NCBI GenBank assembly: GCA_023213395.1
Contig: CM041465.1
Coordinates: 64,735,741 to 64,799,740, forward strand
Direction of reading: 5' to 3'
Length of the DNA stretch: 64,000 nucleotides
DNA from: Cycas panzhihuaensis
Lineage: Eukaryota > Cycadophyta
In this document: piece by piece, positions 44,770 to 56,199 of the stretch
Layout of the letters: each line of letters opens with the position of its first letter
Position numbering within the stretch: the stretch's first letter is position 1
The notes under the pieces: model-generated
The model's database searches: none
Told to the model about the DNA's origin: nothing
The model's input: only the letters and a program-made list of their open reading frames with translations
Made by a program: the position numbers and the translations under genes

Positions 44770-47700
44770 TTCATGGTTAGGGAACAACATTTTAGGATAA
44801 GATATACTATAAGAGGAAATGTATACAAAGTCATAATTGATGTCAATAGTTATACGAACATGGTCTCTAATGAAATGGTAAAAAATATAAGATTACATAG
44901 TGTAACACATCCACATCCATATCATATTTCTTAGCTCAAACAAGGAAATGAGATGACTATTGACAAGAGATGCTTGGTTAAATTTAGCATTCAGAAATCA
45001 TATCAGGATGAGGTATGGTATAATGTGATCCTAATAGATGCATGCCATTTATTATTAGGGAGATCATGGTAGTATGATAGGAATGCCTTTCATGATAATA
45101 AGAATAATACCTTTATATTCTAGAAGAATGGTGTAGAGGTGAAGTTATTGCCACTTAAGTAAGAAGGGCATACATAAAGCATGTTGACTACTAAAGAATT
45201 TATGAAACATGTGTAAAAGGCTAGCACTTATTATGCCTTAATGGTAAGATAGATAGACGATGATAACATAGAGATCATAGGCAAGGTAGTGAAGTTATTA
45301 GAGGAGTAAAGTGATGTTATACCAAATGAGTTACTTGATTGCTTACCACCGATGAGAGATATTCAACACCAAATTGACCTAATCCTATAGTCAAATTTAC
45401 CAAACCAGGCATCATATTGGTTAATCCCAATGGAAAATGAGGAGTTAAATTGATAAGTTAATGAATTAACACATAAAGAAATGGTTAGAGAAATCTTAAA
45501 CTCCTATGTAGTTCTAGCATAAGTGAGTCTAAAGAAAGATGTATTATGGCAAATGTATGTTGATTCTAGAGCGATCAATAAGATGATAATTAAATATTAG
45601 TTCCTTATACCTCGTATGGATGATATGTTGGATGTATTAGTAGGTGCTTCCTACTTTATAAATATTAATCTCAAAAGCAAGTATCATTAGATTCAAATTT
45701 GTAAAGGGGATAAGTGGAAAATAATATTAAAGGCAAGGGATAGATTGTATGAATGACTAGTAATGCCATTCAGTATGTCAAATACCCCAAACACATTCAT
45801 GAGATTGATGAATACTATGTTACAACCATTCATTAGTAAGTTCATAGTTGTGTATTTTGAAGACATTATTATTTTTAGTAAGACTAAGGAGGAGCACTTA
45901 ATGCACTTAAGGATGGTGCTTGAAGTGTTAAGGAGAGAGAAGTTACATACAAATATGAAGAAGTGTAAGTTTATGTAGGGGAGCCTAGTATTTCTTGACT
46001 TTACGATTTTACAAGAGGGATTGCAAATGGATGAGGAGAAGATTAGGCCAATTATTAAGTGGTTAGCATGTAAGACTACGATAGAGGTAAGAAGTTTTCA
46101 TGGTTTGGATTAGTTTTACAAAATGTTCATTAGAAACTTTAGTGGAATTGTTGCACCCTTAACAGACTATATGAAGGATAAGGAGCTAACATGAACTAGG
46201 GAAGTAGAGAATAGCTTCCAACTCTTAAAGAAAAAGATATCTAAAAAACCAGTGATCACACTACCAAACATTAAAAAAGTACTTGATTATGATGCTTCAC
46301 ATATTACAATTAGAGTAGTGCTTAATCAAGAAGAAAGACCTATAGCATTTTATAGTAAGAATATTAATGAGGTAATAAGAAGGTATTTAACCTATGACTT
46401 GGAATTTTGTACAATTGTCCAAGCTTTGAGGTATTAGAGGCATTACCTCATACCTAAGGAATTTATCCTATTCACTAATCACCAAGCCTTGAGGTATGTA
46501 AATACCCAAAGAAAATTAAATACTAGACATGTTAAGTGGGTATCTTATCTCCAAAGATTTACAATTATTTTAAAGCATAAATTAGGCAAACAAAACCATG
46601 TTATTGATGCATTGAGTAGGTGAGTGGCATTATTAACCACCATGGCAAATGAGGTGATAATATTTGAAGCCATTAAGGATTTATATGATTCAAACCCTGA
46701 CTTTAGAATAATTTTGAATCACTATAAGAAACCTCTAATTGAGAGACATGGTTCTTCTTGTAATAATTACTCTATGCAAGATGGATACCTATTTAAGAAA
46801 AGATAATTATGCATCTTCGTAGGCTCTATGAGAGAGAATATCATATGAGAGTTACATAGTAGAGGTCTTGGAAGGCATTTTAGCTGAAATAAGACCATAG
46901 ATTTGGTAGAAGAAAATTATTTTTAGCCTTGAATAAAGAGTGATATGATAAGATTTATGGCACACTATAACATATGCCAAATGGCTAAGGGACATGCATA
47001 GAATAGTAGATTATATATGACCTTACTAGTACCTAAAGGACCATGGAGAGACTTAAGCATGGACTTTATATTGGGATTACCATATACATAAAGAGATAAT
47101 AATTTAATTTTTGATGTTATTGATTATTTTTTAAAAATGGTTTATTTTATTATATACAAGGAGATAAATGATGTTGTTAGGATAATAGATTTATTCTTTA
47201 AAAAAGGTGCAAGGTTGCATAGTATTCCTAAGACTATCACTTTGAATTAAGACATAAAATTTTTGAGCTATTTCTAGAAGACTCTATAGAATAAGCAAGG
47301 AATAAGACTCTAGTTTAGTAGTGCCTACCATTTATAGACTAATGGGTACACTTAAGTGATAAATAGAAGTTTAGGAAACTCACAAAGGTGAATTATTGGG
47401 TAGAATCCCAAATAGTAGGATTTAGCATTAGCTGAGGCAGAATTTACATATAATAGTTCTATAAATAGGTCAATAGGTAAGTCGCCTTTTCAATTTGTAT
47501 ATGGTAGAAACCTCATAGGTGTGCTAGATTTAGTACACCTCCCCATTAAGAAAAATGTAAGTGATGATGTAGAAGCTTATGCAAAGCATATACAATAAGT
47601 TCATGAGGAGATAAGGAAAATATTATAAGATAATAATAAAAAGTATAAAGGAGGATAGATTCCCCCAAGGGACTTACAATAATTTTAAATACAAAAAGGT

Positions 47701-47830
47701 TGGGCCATGTTTGATTATAAAAAGGTTTAATGACAATGCATATGAGATGGCTCTTCCTAAACATTTTGATATCTCTCCTATTTTAAATGTTTTACATCTA
47801 TATGCATATCATGAAGGAGATAAAGAGGTA
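44770..47830 (+). pseudogene. Element E pol (protease, RT, RNase H, integrase)
   Basis: One colinear but broken pol. A protease remnant lies near 44830-45120 (MVSNEMVKNI, LLLGRSW). The RT spans about 45340-46000, with the catalytic box Y-F-E-D at 45853-45864 (first Asp now Glu). RNase H is at about 46270-46620 (YDASHITIRVVLNQE, FTNHQALRYV, VIDALSR). The integrase runs from about 46850: a degenerate zinc-binding part, SMDFILGLPY, a second Asp in DIKF near 47255, and the catalytic Glu position replaced by a TAA stop near 47352. The C-terminal part runs to about 47830. It is a decayed relative of element B's class, though the lineage is not certain. Confidence 0.75.
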
Positions 47831-48090
47831 AATTATAAAGGTAAAGTGGCAAGTTAGGAATCCTAATTAACAAGGAAGAAGTGAGAAGAAATTGAGAAAA
47901 TATTAGATATGAAGACAATAAGTACACAATAGGGAAATTATAATAAGTACCTAGTGTAGTGGAAAGGTTTGGCACAAGCAAATAACACCTAAATCACCAA
48001 AAACATACTGAAGCAGTTGAATCTTAGCAAATAGTGAGAAATTCATCATAATAACTTATAGGAAAAGAATTCTTTTTAACCTAGGGAGTA

Positions 48091-48614
48091 TGATATAGAG
48101 CATCTATATTCATCACAACGCCATCTGTTTCTACTTTTTTAGTTATTTTTCTCTAAATTTTTAGGCTTATTAATTGAAGCATAACTTTTGGCTTGGTGGT
48201 CAGAATTTAGTCCTTCTAGTGCAAAATTAAAGGTTTATCCAAGTAGAATAGGTAAAAATGAACTAGGATAGGACCAAAGGCCCATCATAGATCTAAAAAT
48301 TTTGGTACAAAAAAATGCCTAAAAATTGAGATTTATTTTGTATGTCTAAATATAGCAATTAGTTTTAGACTAAGTTTTGCTTTTATATAATAGCCCTTAG
48401 TGGTATAGTTTTTCTTAGTAAGACTTGAATTAAAAACATGGAATTATATACTATTTTACATAATTAAAGAGTTTTTAGGATTAGGGTTAGAAGTTTCTAG
48501 CCTAATTCTAGACTTCCTACTTTCACTTCTTTGGACTCTTTCTTTGGCTCTTTCTTATTTTTATAGGTATATGTATGTGAGATTAAATCTCTTTCTTATA
48601 GTCTACCCTCATCA
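48091..48614 (+). repeat. Element E 3' LTR
   Basis: Starts TGATATAGAGCATC after a degenerate purine tract (CTAGGGAG) and ends CTACCCTCATCA. It pairs with 42766-43362. Confidence 0.8.
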
Positions 48615-48619
48615 ACATT

Positions 48620-49020
48620 TATAAGATATCCTATGCTAATGTAGTATTTACAAAGCTAGTCTTTCAAATTAAAGACTTTGTTAAAAATACCCTTTTCTCT
48701 GTGCCTAATACATATTGTGAAGAGAATAGCTACTATTAATTTAAAGGATCTTCCACATCCACCTCTCATAATAATAGGAGCTTTTGATTTAAAACCTATT
48801 AGACATAGTCATTCTATTACACCATTAATAAAACTAGCCCTGCTCCATGTATGAAAAGAATTGGGTCTATCATAATGTTTCAAAATATAGAAAGTGAAGA
48901 TGACTTTGTTCAAGTTGGATCTAAGTTGTATCATAGGCATCGTAGATGACCACCACATCTAGCATATGCTACCATAGTAATAAATATAGATTCTTCTACT
49001 TCTAGTGTGGATTTCTCTTT
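48620..49020 (+). pseudogene. Possible movement-protein region of pararetrovirus V, part 2
   Basis: Plus-strand phase with YANVVFTKLVFQIKDFV and, further on, a GSKLYHRHR segment. This fits a caulimovirid movement protein C-terminus by style and by position before the coat-like region. Stops are frequent. Movement proteins form tubules or widen plasmodesmata. The call is tentative. Confidence 0.35.
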
Positions 49021-50290
49021 TATTCTAGAATATAATGCATAAAGTATAATCAACTGGGATCTGACTACTCATCATTTAAATCATCTAATTAATTGATTGA
49101 CTTATATTGAAGCTTATATTAATTAGCTTGGAGATCAAATAGACCACATCAAAGTAGATATTCAAAAGGCCTTAAGTAATCTTGAGTTTCTTAAGTAGTA
49201 TAATGCATCTATTAAAAAAGAAAAAAAAGAAAGAAACTGAGGTAATTAAAGTAATTCTAGAAATTCCACTTACTTATGTACAATTATCTAACTTAGGATC
49301 ATTAGAAAATTTTACTTAAGTAATATCTCAAGATGTTAAAGGGGAGACCAACATAGGTGACATTAGAATCATCAAAGTGAACTTAGAATATCTTCAATAC
49401 CTGACTAGTCTTGACATTCATATTTATAGCGAATAGTACTCAATATAGATGGAGTTACATAACCATCATATTAGATACATATATGGATTATGCATCATCT
49501 TACTACTTAGTACTTAACCAACATTCCTAACAATGTCATAATTAAGTTAGTAACTAGAAATATATAGGGCATAGTCCTATAATAGTCAAATAATGGTTCT
49601 ATAAAAGATAAAATTATTATTGTCCAAGAAGGACTGATGAAATTAAGGGAATATCTTATTAAAAAATTTTGCATGCCTACTGCATATAAAATAATAATGG
49701 ATCAAATGGCATTGCCACAAATGAAGTTATATGATTTAAGGTAATTTAACAAATTTTCTATAAACTACATGAAGCTTATATATAAATTAGACCTATATAA
49801 AATTGATTTTATGAAAATCTAGTTTTTAGGAGCATTACAAAAAATGATTAGTGTTGGTCTAATAAGACAATTTTGTAAAATTTACAAATTTTAATAAAAA
49901 ATATTTATTTTACAAATCTCATATATTATGTCTAATAAGAAAATAGGGTGATCTATATACAAAGATAGATCTATAATAAATTTCTTGTCATCTCATTGAT
50001 AGATTATAATAAGATAGAGGGTTGTAAGGTTTATGGTAGATAGAAAAAATAGCCCAAGGTATCTAAAAAACATAAATTTTGGGTACTAAATAAAACTATG
50101 AAAAGGTTTTAGACATTCACATTCTTTAGGCAAAAGAAAAAGATGGCTAAACCTGCCAAGGACTATGCTACTATGCATGTAATGAAAAAGGGTATTATGC
50201 TCATTCATGTCCAAGAAAATATGATTTATTTTTGTAGATAGCAATATTTTTATCATTAGGAAATGATCAAAACTAAGGAGGAATATACAC
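49021..50290 (+). pseudogene. Coat-protein-like region of pararetrovirus V with decayed zinc knuckle
   Basis: A capsid-like segment (about 49520-49860; VQEGLMKLREYL, LPQMKLYDLR) is followed by a basic stretch. Near 50160-50225 is a knuckle reading ACNEKGYYAHSCPRK. This has the C-X2-C-X4-H-X4-C layout of caulimovirid coat proteins, but the first Cys and the His codons both read Tyr. The position upstream of an RT fits the gag-equivalent of an endogenous pararetrovirus. There are no terminal repeats of its own. Many stops show that it is an old, inactive copy. Confidence 0.5.
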
Positions 50291-50599
50291 ATTATCTAGG
50301 CCTATTCTACTTAGAAGATGGACTAGTCACTACTTCTGAGAAATCTTTATGGGATATTAGATCAAATAATGAGCTATTTGAAGAAGATTAGGTACTATTA
50401 ATATGCTTGTAGGGTTTTTCTCCTTTGATTTTGAAGATCTAGCTATTAGTCCTTGTTTATCTTATGATTCATGCCTCCCTTTTACTTCCTTTCAAAATTA
50501 GCGAGGTAGTCATATTCAATTTAGTGATTCAAAAAATCAAGTTGAAGAACAAATACATGAGTTTAAATAGTAATTGAACTCTTAATCTAAACTACAATT

Positions 50600-51421
50600 A
50601 GAATTTATTACAAAAAAGCTAAAGGACCTACTTCCAAAAGCAACTATATATTCTTTAAATCCTTATAAAGAAGAAATCAATATATATACTCCTTTTAGCT
50701 TTAAGGTAAATAAATTTCTTTTAGCATCATATGCCCAACAAAGAAGAATAAATAAAATAGCTTATTCAAAGCAACAAGTGGCTATTAGTGTTCAAGTGCC
50801 CCAAGATGGACTTAAAAATTTTAGACCTATCACTACTATTCTTGATATAATAGTAGATCTAAATTTTACAATACCATCAACCTTTTCATATTAGGTTCAT
50901 CTATATAAGCTTACTTCTATAGGAACATTGAATTAAAAACTTTCTATAGAATATTTTGTGCTTGACACTCCAGTATTATTAGGTAAAAAATAGTAAAAAG
51001 CTTCATTTGTATAAGTAGAATTATCTCTTATATTTCAAGTTGACATAGGCCTAAGGAGCCCTTTTGTTTATGCAATAAGGCCTTATACAATTATAAAAAC
51101 ATGTGTCATTATATATATCAATGGATAACAAATTGTTCTTCTATGAATTTATGATTATATGCCATAAAGAAATATAAAAAATTAGGATGTCAATCTAGAC
51201 TTAGAGTAAATAGTTCAACAAGCAACAAAAAAGAAAAAACATAAATAAATGGTAGCCTTCTTATCATCAAGGATATCTCCATAAATTCTAGCTTTATCAT
51301 TAGCAGATCTTCCTTCACTCTAAATACTATTAGAGTAATATTGCATAAAACATCTATTAGAGAAATGGGAAAAAGATGAAGCCTATGTAGAGATCTTTAC
51401 AATCCATAACAGACTAGTAAA
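50600..51421 (+). pseudogene. Pararetrovirus V, coat-to-RT segment (possible protease part)
   Basis: Open-ish fragments without a clear active-site motif (STFSY, YFVLDTPVLLG). The position suggests the protease/pre-RT part of the virus polyprotein. Element F is inserted at 51421. Confidence 0.3.
51417..51421. repeat. Target-site duplication of element F, left copy (GTAAA)
   Basis: GTAAA precedes the F 5' LTR. The partner after the 3' LTR is ATAAA, one transition away. Confidence 0.75.
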
Positions 51422-51928
51422 TGTTAGATATGTTGAACACTTTGCAAGTGTTACATGGGTATAGGCATTACACTTGAGCCCCTTTGTGGGGTCTGGGGGA
51501 CCATTGTAGGGCCCCTAGTTGGAGGGTTTGGGGGGGCAGTGGCCCCCTAGGTGGGGGTTCAGGGGAAAGAGCCCCCTAGAAAAAATTTTAGGTGTCTTAT
51601 AGGGGTCTTTATTGGCCCAATGGTTTATGCCCATTGGAATGTAAAACTGCAAGGTAGTATCTTGTAATGTTATATCTATATATTCTTATATAATGACACA
51701 TGTAATAGATGAAGATGATGTAATGGTCATGGATGAGTTGAGGAGAAGAGTTGGGGTTCATTCATCTCTATAATTCTTTAGCTGTTGCTTAGATTAATAA
51801 GAGGTCTATGCTTAGACCTGAATCTCTTGGTGTTCTTTGTTGAGTGCTTGATTTGTTTATGTTATTTGTTCTTTTTATGGTTTAGAGTTCTATTATCACA
51901 TTACTGCTGTAGTTATATTTACTCTTCA
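51422..51928 (+). repeat. Element F 5' LTR
   Basis: TGTTAGATATGTTG ... CTCTTCA, 507 bp, the same length as 55605-56111. It contains clustered G-runs and C-runs at 51486-51590 and TATATAA-type sequence near 51688. Confidence 0.9.
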
Positions 51929-51930
51929 TT

Positions 51931-51942
51931 TGGCATCAGAGC
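51931..51942 (+). other. Primer-binding site of element F
   Basis: TGGCATCAGAGC, one base off the initiator-Met site TGGTATCAGAGC, located 2 bp after the LTR. Confidence 0.8.
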
Positions 51943-52014
51943 TAAGAGTTTTAGTTCTGTGGGAATCCATTTAGTAAGTGGAAGCCTTGTGCAGTGAACT
52001 TAAGTGTGAAGATC

Positions 52015-52310
52015 ATGGAAAGCACTATAAAGATGGAGATTAAAAAGTTCAATAGCTAAAACTTTGAGCTATGGAAGCTAAAGATGGAAGATATCCTCAT
52101 CGAGAAGGATTAGTAGATCGATATAAGAGGAACAAAGCCCACGACTATGTGTGATAAAGACTAGAAGAAGCTTGATCGAAAGGTAATCAGCTCAATAAGG
52201 TTATGCCTTTCAAATATGGTATTACTAAATATTGTCATAGAGTCTATGGCCAAATATCTATGGAGAAAGTTAGAGGCTTTATATCAGACAAAGTCCCTAG
52301 TTAAGATCCA
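52015..52310 (+). pseudogene. Element F gag (internally deleted)
   Basis: ATG 52015 starts METTIKMEIKK-like sequence (read METS-type N-terminus ESTIKMEIKK), with FELWKLKMEDILIEKD and SMAKYLWRKLEALYQTKSLV, the copia gag pattern. At about 52303 it jumps from the gag middle to KIQCRVKVDKGKS, the region normally found after the zinc knuckle. The C-terminal half of gag with the CCHC knuckle is missing. There are also two in-frame stops. Confidence 0.65.
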
Positions 52311-52700
52311 GTGTAGAGTCAAGGTAGACAAGGGAAAGTCACCTGAAGCTACTTCTTCCATAGTAACAAAAGGCTCTGATGAAGTTGATGGTGATGTTTA
52401 TTTGGCAACCTTAGGTAAGTTGTCAAATATTGAGTCTTTGTTAATTGACTATGGTGCTTCACTTTATGTTACTCCCCATAGGGACTGGTTTTATGAATAC
52501 ATAAGGATTGATGGATGTGAGGTGTTTCTTAGGGATCATTACCCATATAAAATTATGGGTTGTGGAAGGGTAAAGGTTTGATTTGGGGATGGAAGGGTTA
52601 AAACTATCCTTGATGTGAGTGATATTCCTTATTTGGCTATGAGTCTGTTGTCTGTTAGTTAATTGGATGATGCAAGAATAGAAGTGATCTTCAATAAAGA
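52311..52700 (+). pseudogene. Element F protease
   Basis: The open frame 52216-52581 contains SLLIDYGASLYVTPHRDWF. The catalytic motif is D-Y-G-A (Asp codon 52447-52449) where D-S-G-A is usual in copia. GCGRVKV and the following NIPYLAMSLLSV-like segment to about 52660 complete the domain across a stop. The aspartic protease would mature the polyprotein. Activity is doubtful because of the stop. Confidence 0.65.
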
Positions 52701-52779
52701 CAGATGCAGAATGGTTCGAGGAGAATTAATGTTAGCAAGAGGGGTCTGATTTGGAACATTATACAAGCTTGATGCAAGT

Positions 52780-53960
52780 ATGATATTTGATGGAAGTTAC
52801 AATCTAGTTATTATAGAAAGTAACAATAATAAAAGCAGGACTCAAATATCACTTCCTGGCAAAACTATGTTGTGGCATCAAAGACTAGGCCATATTGGAG
52901 AGAAAGACTTCCATGATTTATTCTCCAAAGGTATGGAAGAAGACATCTCTAGAATTAATGACTCCTTTGATTTTGATTTCTGTGAATATTATGTGTATGA
53001 AAAATATAATTAGGTCAGTTTTCCTTTAAGTTTGAAGAGGGCAAAGGGTATTCTGCACTTGGTTCATAGCAATGCATTTGGACCTGTTGATGTACCCTCA
53101 TTGGGTGGGTCTAAATACTTTGTCTCATTCATAGATGATTTCTCAAGAAATACATAGCTATACTTTCTTAAGAAAAAATCTAAAGTATTTAGTAAATTCA
53201 AAAAATTCAAGGCCTTGGCTAAGAATTAAAGTGATAGGTGTATCAAGGTACTGAGGACTGATAATGGAGGTGAGTTTTACTCAAAGAAATTTAAGCAGTT
53301 ATGTAAGCAGTGTGGGATAGCAAGGCAAAAGACAATTCCCTATATGCCACATCAAAACGGAGTTGCTCAAAGGATGAATAGGACCTTGCTGGAGAGATCG
53401 AGGAGTATGCTTAGTGTTGCTAGATTAGAGAAGAAATTATGGGCAAAGGTTGTTATAACTGCAAGCTACCTGATTAATAGATCACCGACAATTGCCTTAG
53501 TATACAAAACACCTGAAGAAGTATGGTTTAGTAAGAAACCATCTCTTGTTAATCTTAGAGTGTTTGGTTGTGAAGATTTTGTGCATGTTCCTAAATAGCA
53601 AAGGACTAAGCTTGATTTCAAAGCACAAAGACTATTTTCATTGGCTATGGTGATGGTGTTAAAGGATATAAGCTTTATAACCTTGAAACACAAAAGGTTA
53701 TATATAGCCATGATGTTGTATTTAGAGAGGAGTTTAAGTCTCTAAATCAAGATGAAGAACCAAAGGAGGAACACTCTAAGAAGGTACAATTTGAAGCAAG
53801 GGATGAAGATTCTGCATTAGAATATGAGTCTGCTGAAGAGGAAAAACCAGTTGTAGAGGTAGCTTAACCTCAAGAACCCCACATCCTAAGGAGATCAACT
53901 TGTGAGAGAAGACAACCTGACAAGCATATTCCTGAAGACTTATGTTGCTCCTGCTATGTT
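52780..53960 (+). pseudogene. Element F integrase with catalytic Glu replaced
   Basis: A GAG-pre-integrase segment (LWHQRLGHIGEKDFHDL, 52870 region) is followed by a disrupted zinc part and core motifs: SFIDDFSRNT, LRTDNGGEF (second Asp) and PHQNGVAQRMNRTLLE. The third catalytic residue is Gln (CAA at 53368-53370) and not Glu. The remaining core is open to 53598 (VFGCEDFVHVPK), and the tail runs to about 53960. The enzyme should not support strand transfer. Confidence 0.75.
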
Positions 53961-54161
53961 TTATCTGCTACAAATGGTGATCTAGGTACTGTTTGAGAGG
54001 CTCTAGAGTCAAAAGAGAGCCAACTCTATATGAAGGCCATGCAAGAAGAAATGATGGCCTTAGACAAAAATAATACGTGGGATTTGGTGGATCTGCCTAA
54101 TGGTAGAAAACCTATTTATAACAAATGAATCTTCAAGAAGAAGTTCTAGGTAGATGGTACT

Positions 54162-54960
54162 ATGGAAAAGTACAAAGCTTGCTTGGTAGCAAAGGGCTAT
54201 TCCCAGGCCAAGGGAATAGATTTTGGTAAGGTATTTTATCTTGTTGTAAAAGTTACTTTAATTAGATATTTATTGGTTGTAGCAACTGCCTATGACCTTG
54301 AGGTGGATCAAATGGATGTAAAGACTACATTTCTTCATGGTGACCTCAAGGAAGAAATTTATATGTTACAAACTAAAGGGTTTGAAGTTACAGGAAAGGA
54401 GGATATGGTGTGCAGGTTAAAGAAGTCATTATACAACTTGAAACAATCACTAAGGATGTGGTATCAGAAGTTTGATTCACATATGTTGGTAGATGGATTT
54501 ATATATAGTAAAGTAGATTATTATATTTATTACAAGTAGGTTGGTGATCATTTTGTTATTTTAGCTTTATATGTTGATGACATACTTTTAGTTGGTAATA
54601 GTAAATGAATTAACCAACTTGTGAAAGAACAATTGGCATCTCACTTTGAGATGAAGGACCTTGGTGTTGTATATTTTATTTTAGGTATTTAGATGAAAAG
54701 GGATAAGATAAACAGGAAGATTTATCTTAGCAAAGAGGGTACATTGAGGCAATATTGCAATGGTTTAGGTTGTAGGATAGTAAACTAGTTAATGTTCATC
54801 TTCCTGTTGATTTAAAATTATCAGTTGAACAATGCCCAAAGACTCACCAAGAAGTTGAAGACATGGCATTTATCCCTTATGTTAATGTTGTTAGTATCCT
54901 GATGTATATAATGGCTTACAATTGACTAGACATTGTCCATGTAGTGGGGGGTAGTTAGTA
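54162..54960 (+). pseudogene. Element F reverse transcriptase, YVDD box intact
   Basis: The open frame 54162-54539 has KYKACLVAKGYSQAKGIDF, DQMDVKTTFLHGDLKEEIYM and LYNLKQSLRMWY. After one stop the catalytic box Y-V-D-D-I-L is intact at 54570-54581, the only fully canonical RT box of the plus-strand elements here. Later segments (MAYN, IRYLQGTPNYG) are in separate frames. The copy is broken only by a few stops. Confidence 0.8.
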
Positions 54961-54965
54961 GGTAT

Positions 54966-55590
54966 ATGTCAAACCCAGGCAGGGATCATTGGGTTGCTGT
55001 GAAAAGGATTATCAGGTATCTGCAAGGTACACCAAACTATGGAATTTGCTATCAAGGAGATCCCATGGAGAGTAGAACAGTAAACCTAAGAGGTTTTGTT
55101 GATGCTAATTGGGCTGGAGATCTTGACAGTAGAAGATCTATAAGCATGTATGTTTTTACCCTTTTTGGTGGTGCGGTTAGCTGGATGAGTAAAAGATAGA
55201 AAGTTATGGCACTTTCTAGCACAAAATTAGAGTATATGGTAGCTACTCATGCATGCAAGGAAGCAGTTTGGTTACAGAGATTATGCTTAGATATTGGCTT
55301 TAAGTAGGATGCTGCAAGGATAGATTATGATAGTCAAACTGTAATCTACCTAGCAAAGAACTCCACTTTTCATGCTCGGTCAAAGTATATTGATGTGCAA
55401 TTCCATTTTATGAGGGAAATGATTCAAGATCACAAGGTGAACTTGTAGAAGATTGCTATACAATAGAATGCTATAAACATATTGACTAAGATTGTTAGCA
55501 CAAAAAAATTTAGATGGTGTAGAATTGCAATAGGTGTTTGTGATTTTAGTATTCAGTAGCTGTATATGTAGGTTTTCTTATAAAGTATTC
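54966..55590 (+). pseudogene. Element F RNase H
   Basis: The frame at 54966-55199 includes IIRYLQGTPNYGICY, then FVDANWAGDLDSRRSISMYVF and GAVSWMSKR, a copia RNase H. The C-terminal acidic and ARSKYIDVQFHF-like segments follow after a stop, to about 55560. A polypurine tract and the LTR follow directly. Confidence 0.75.
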
Positions 55591-55593
55591 AAT

Positions 55594-55604
55594 AAGTGGG
55601 AGAT
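55594..55604 (+). other. Polypurine tract of element F
   Basis: AAGTGGGAGAT directly before TGTTAGATATG, the usual copia layout. Confidence 0.8.
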
Positions 55605-56111
55605 TGTTAGATATGTTGAACACTTTGCAATTATTACATGGGTATAAATATTACAAATGAGCCCCTTTGTGGGGTCTGGGGACCTGTTGTAGGGCCCCCA
55701 ACTGGGGGGTTTGGGGGGCCAGAGACCCCCTAGGTGGGGTGTTGAGGGTAGGAGCCCCTAAGAAAACATTTTGGGTGTGTTATAGGGGTCCTTGTCAACC
55801 CAATGGTTTATGCCCATTGTATTGTAAAATCACAAACTGATATCTTGTAATGTTATATCTATATATTCTTATATAATGACACATGTAATAGATGAAGATG
55901 ATGTAATGGTCATAGATGAGTCAAGAAGAAGAGTTGGGATTCATTTATCTCTGTAATTTTTTAGTTGTTGCTTAGATTAATAAAAGGCCTATGCTTAGAC
56001 CTAAACCTCCTAGTGTTCTTTGTTGAGTATTTGATTTGTTTATGTTATTTGTTCTTTGTATGGTTTAGAGTTATGTTATCACATTACTTCTATGGTTATA
56101 TTTTATCTTCA
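55605..56111 (+). repeat. Element F 3' LTR
   Basis: 507 bp, the same length and ends as the 5' LTR, with scattered substitutions. The G-run cluster is repeated at 55668-55765. Confidence 0.9.
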
Positions 56112-56116
56112 ATAAA
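56112..56116. repeat. Target-site duplication of element F, right copy (ATAAA)
   Basis: Differs from GTAAA at 51417-51421 by one G/A transition. Pararetrovirus-like sequence continues after it. Confidence 0.75.
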
Positions 56117-56199
56117 AAGCAAGTGAATCATCCTTAATAGAGATGATGATAGAAAATTGAGGAATCAGGTAAAAGTACTTATAGATAAGGGCCTCATCA

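Larger units (their letters stand above)
42766..48614 (+). mobile_element. Element E: decayed Ty3/gypsy element
   Basis: LTRs at 42766-43362 and 48091-48614 (about 597 and 524 bp), an initiator-Met-type primer site, and gag-protease-RT-RNase H-integrase in order on the plus strand. The flanking 5-mers are ATACT and ACATT, compatible with a target duplication that has mutated. It is heavily AT-shifted with dozens of stops. It is inserted in sequence that appears to belong to pararetrovirus V. Confidence 0.85.
51422..56111 (+). mobile_element. Element F: Ty1/copia retrotransposon
   Basis: Two LTRs of 507 bp each, primer site TGGCATCAGAGC, polypurine tract AAGTGGGAGAT and a near-perfect 5-bp target duplication. 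The internal order gag-protease-integrase-RT-RNase H is diagnostic of Ty1/copia. gag has an internal deletion and several frames are broken. It resembles Tnt1/Tork-like elements in its gag (FELWKLKMEDILIEKD) and protease-flank style, which is an inference. Confidence 0.9.
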
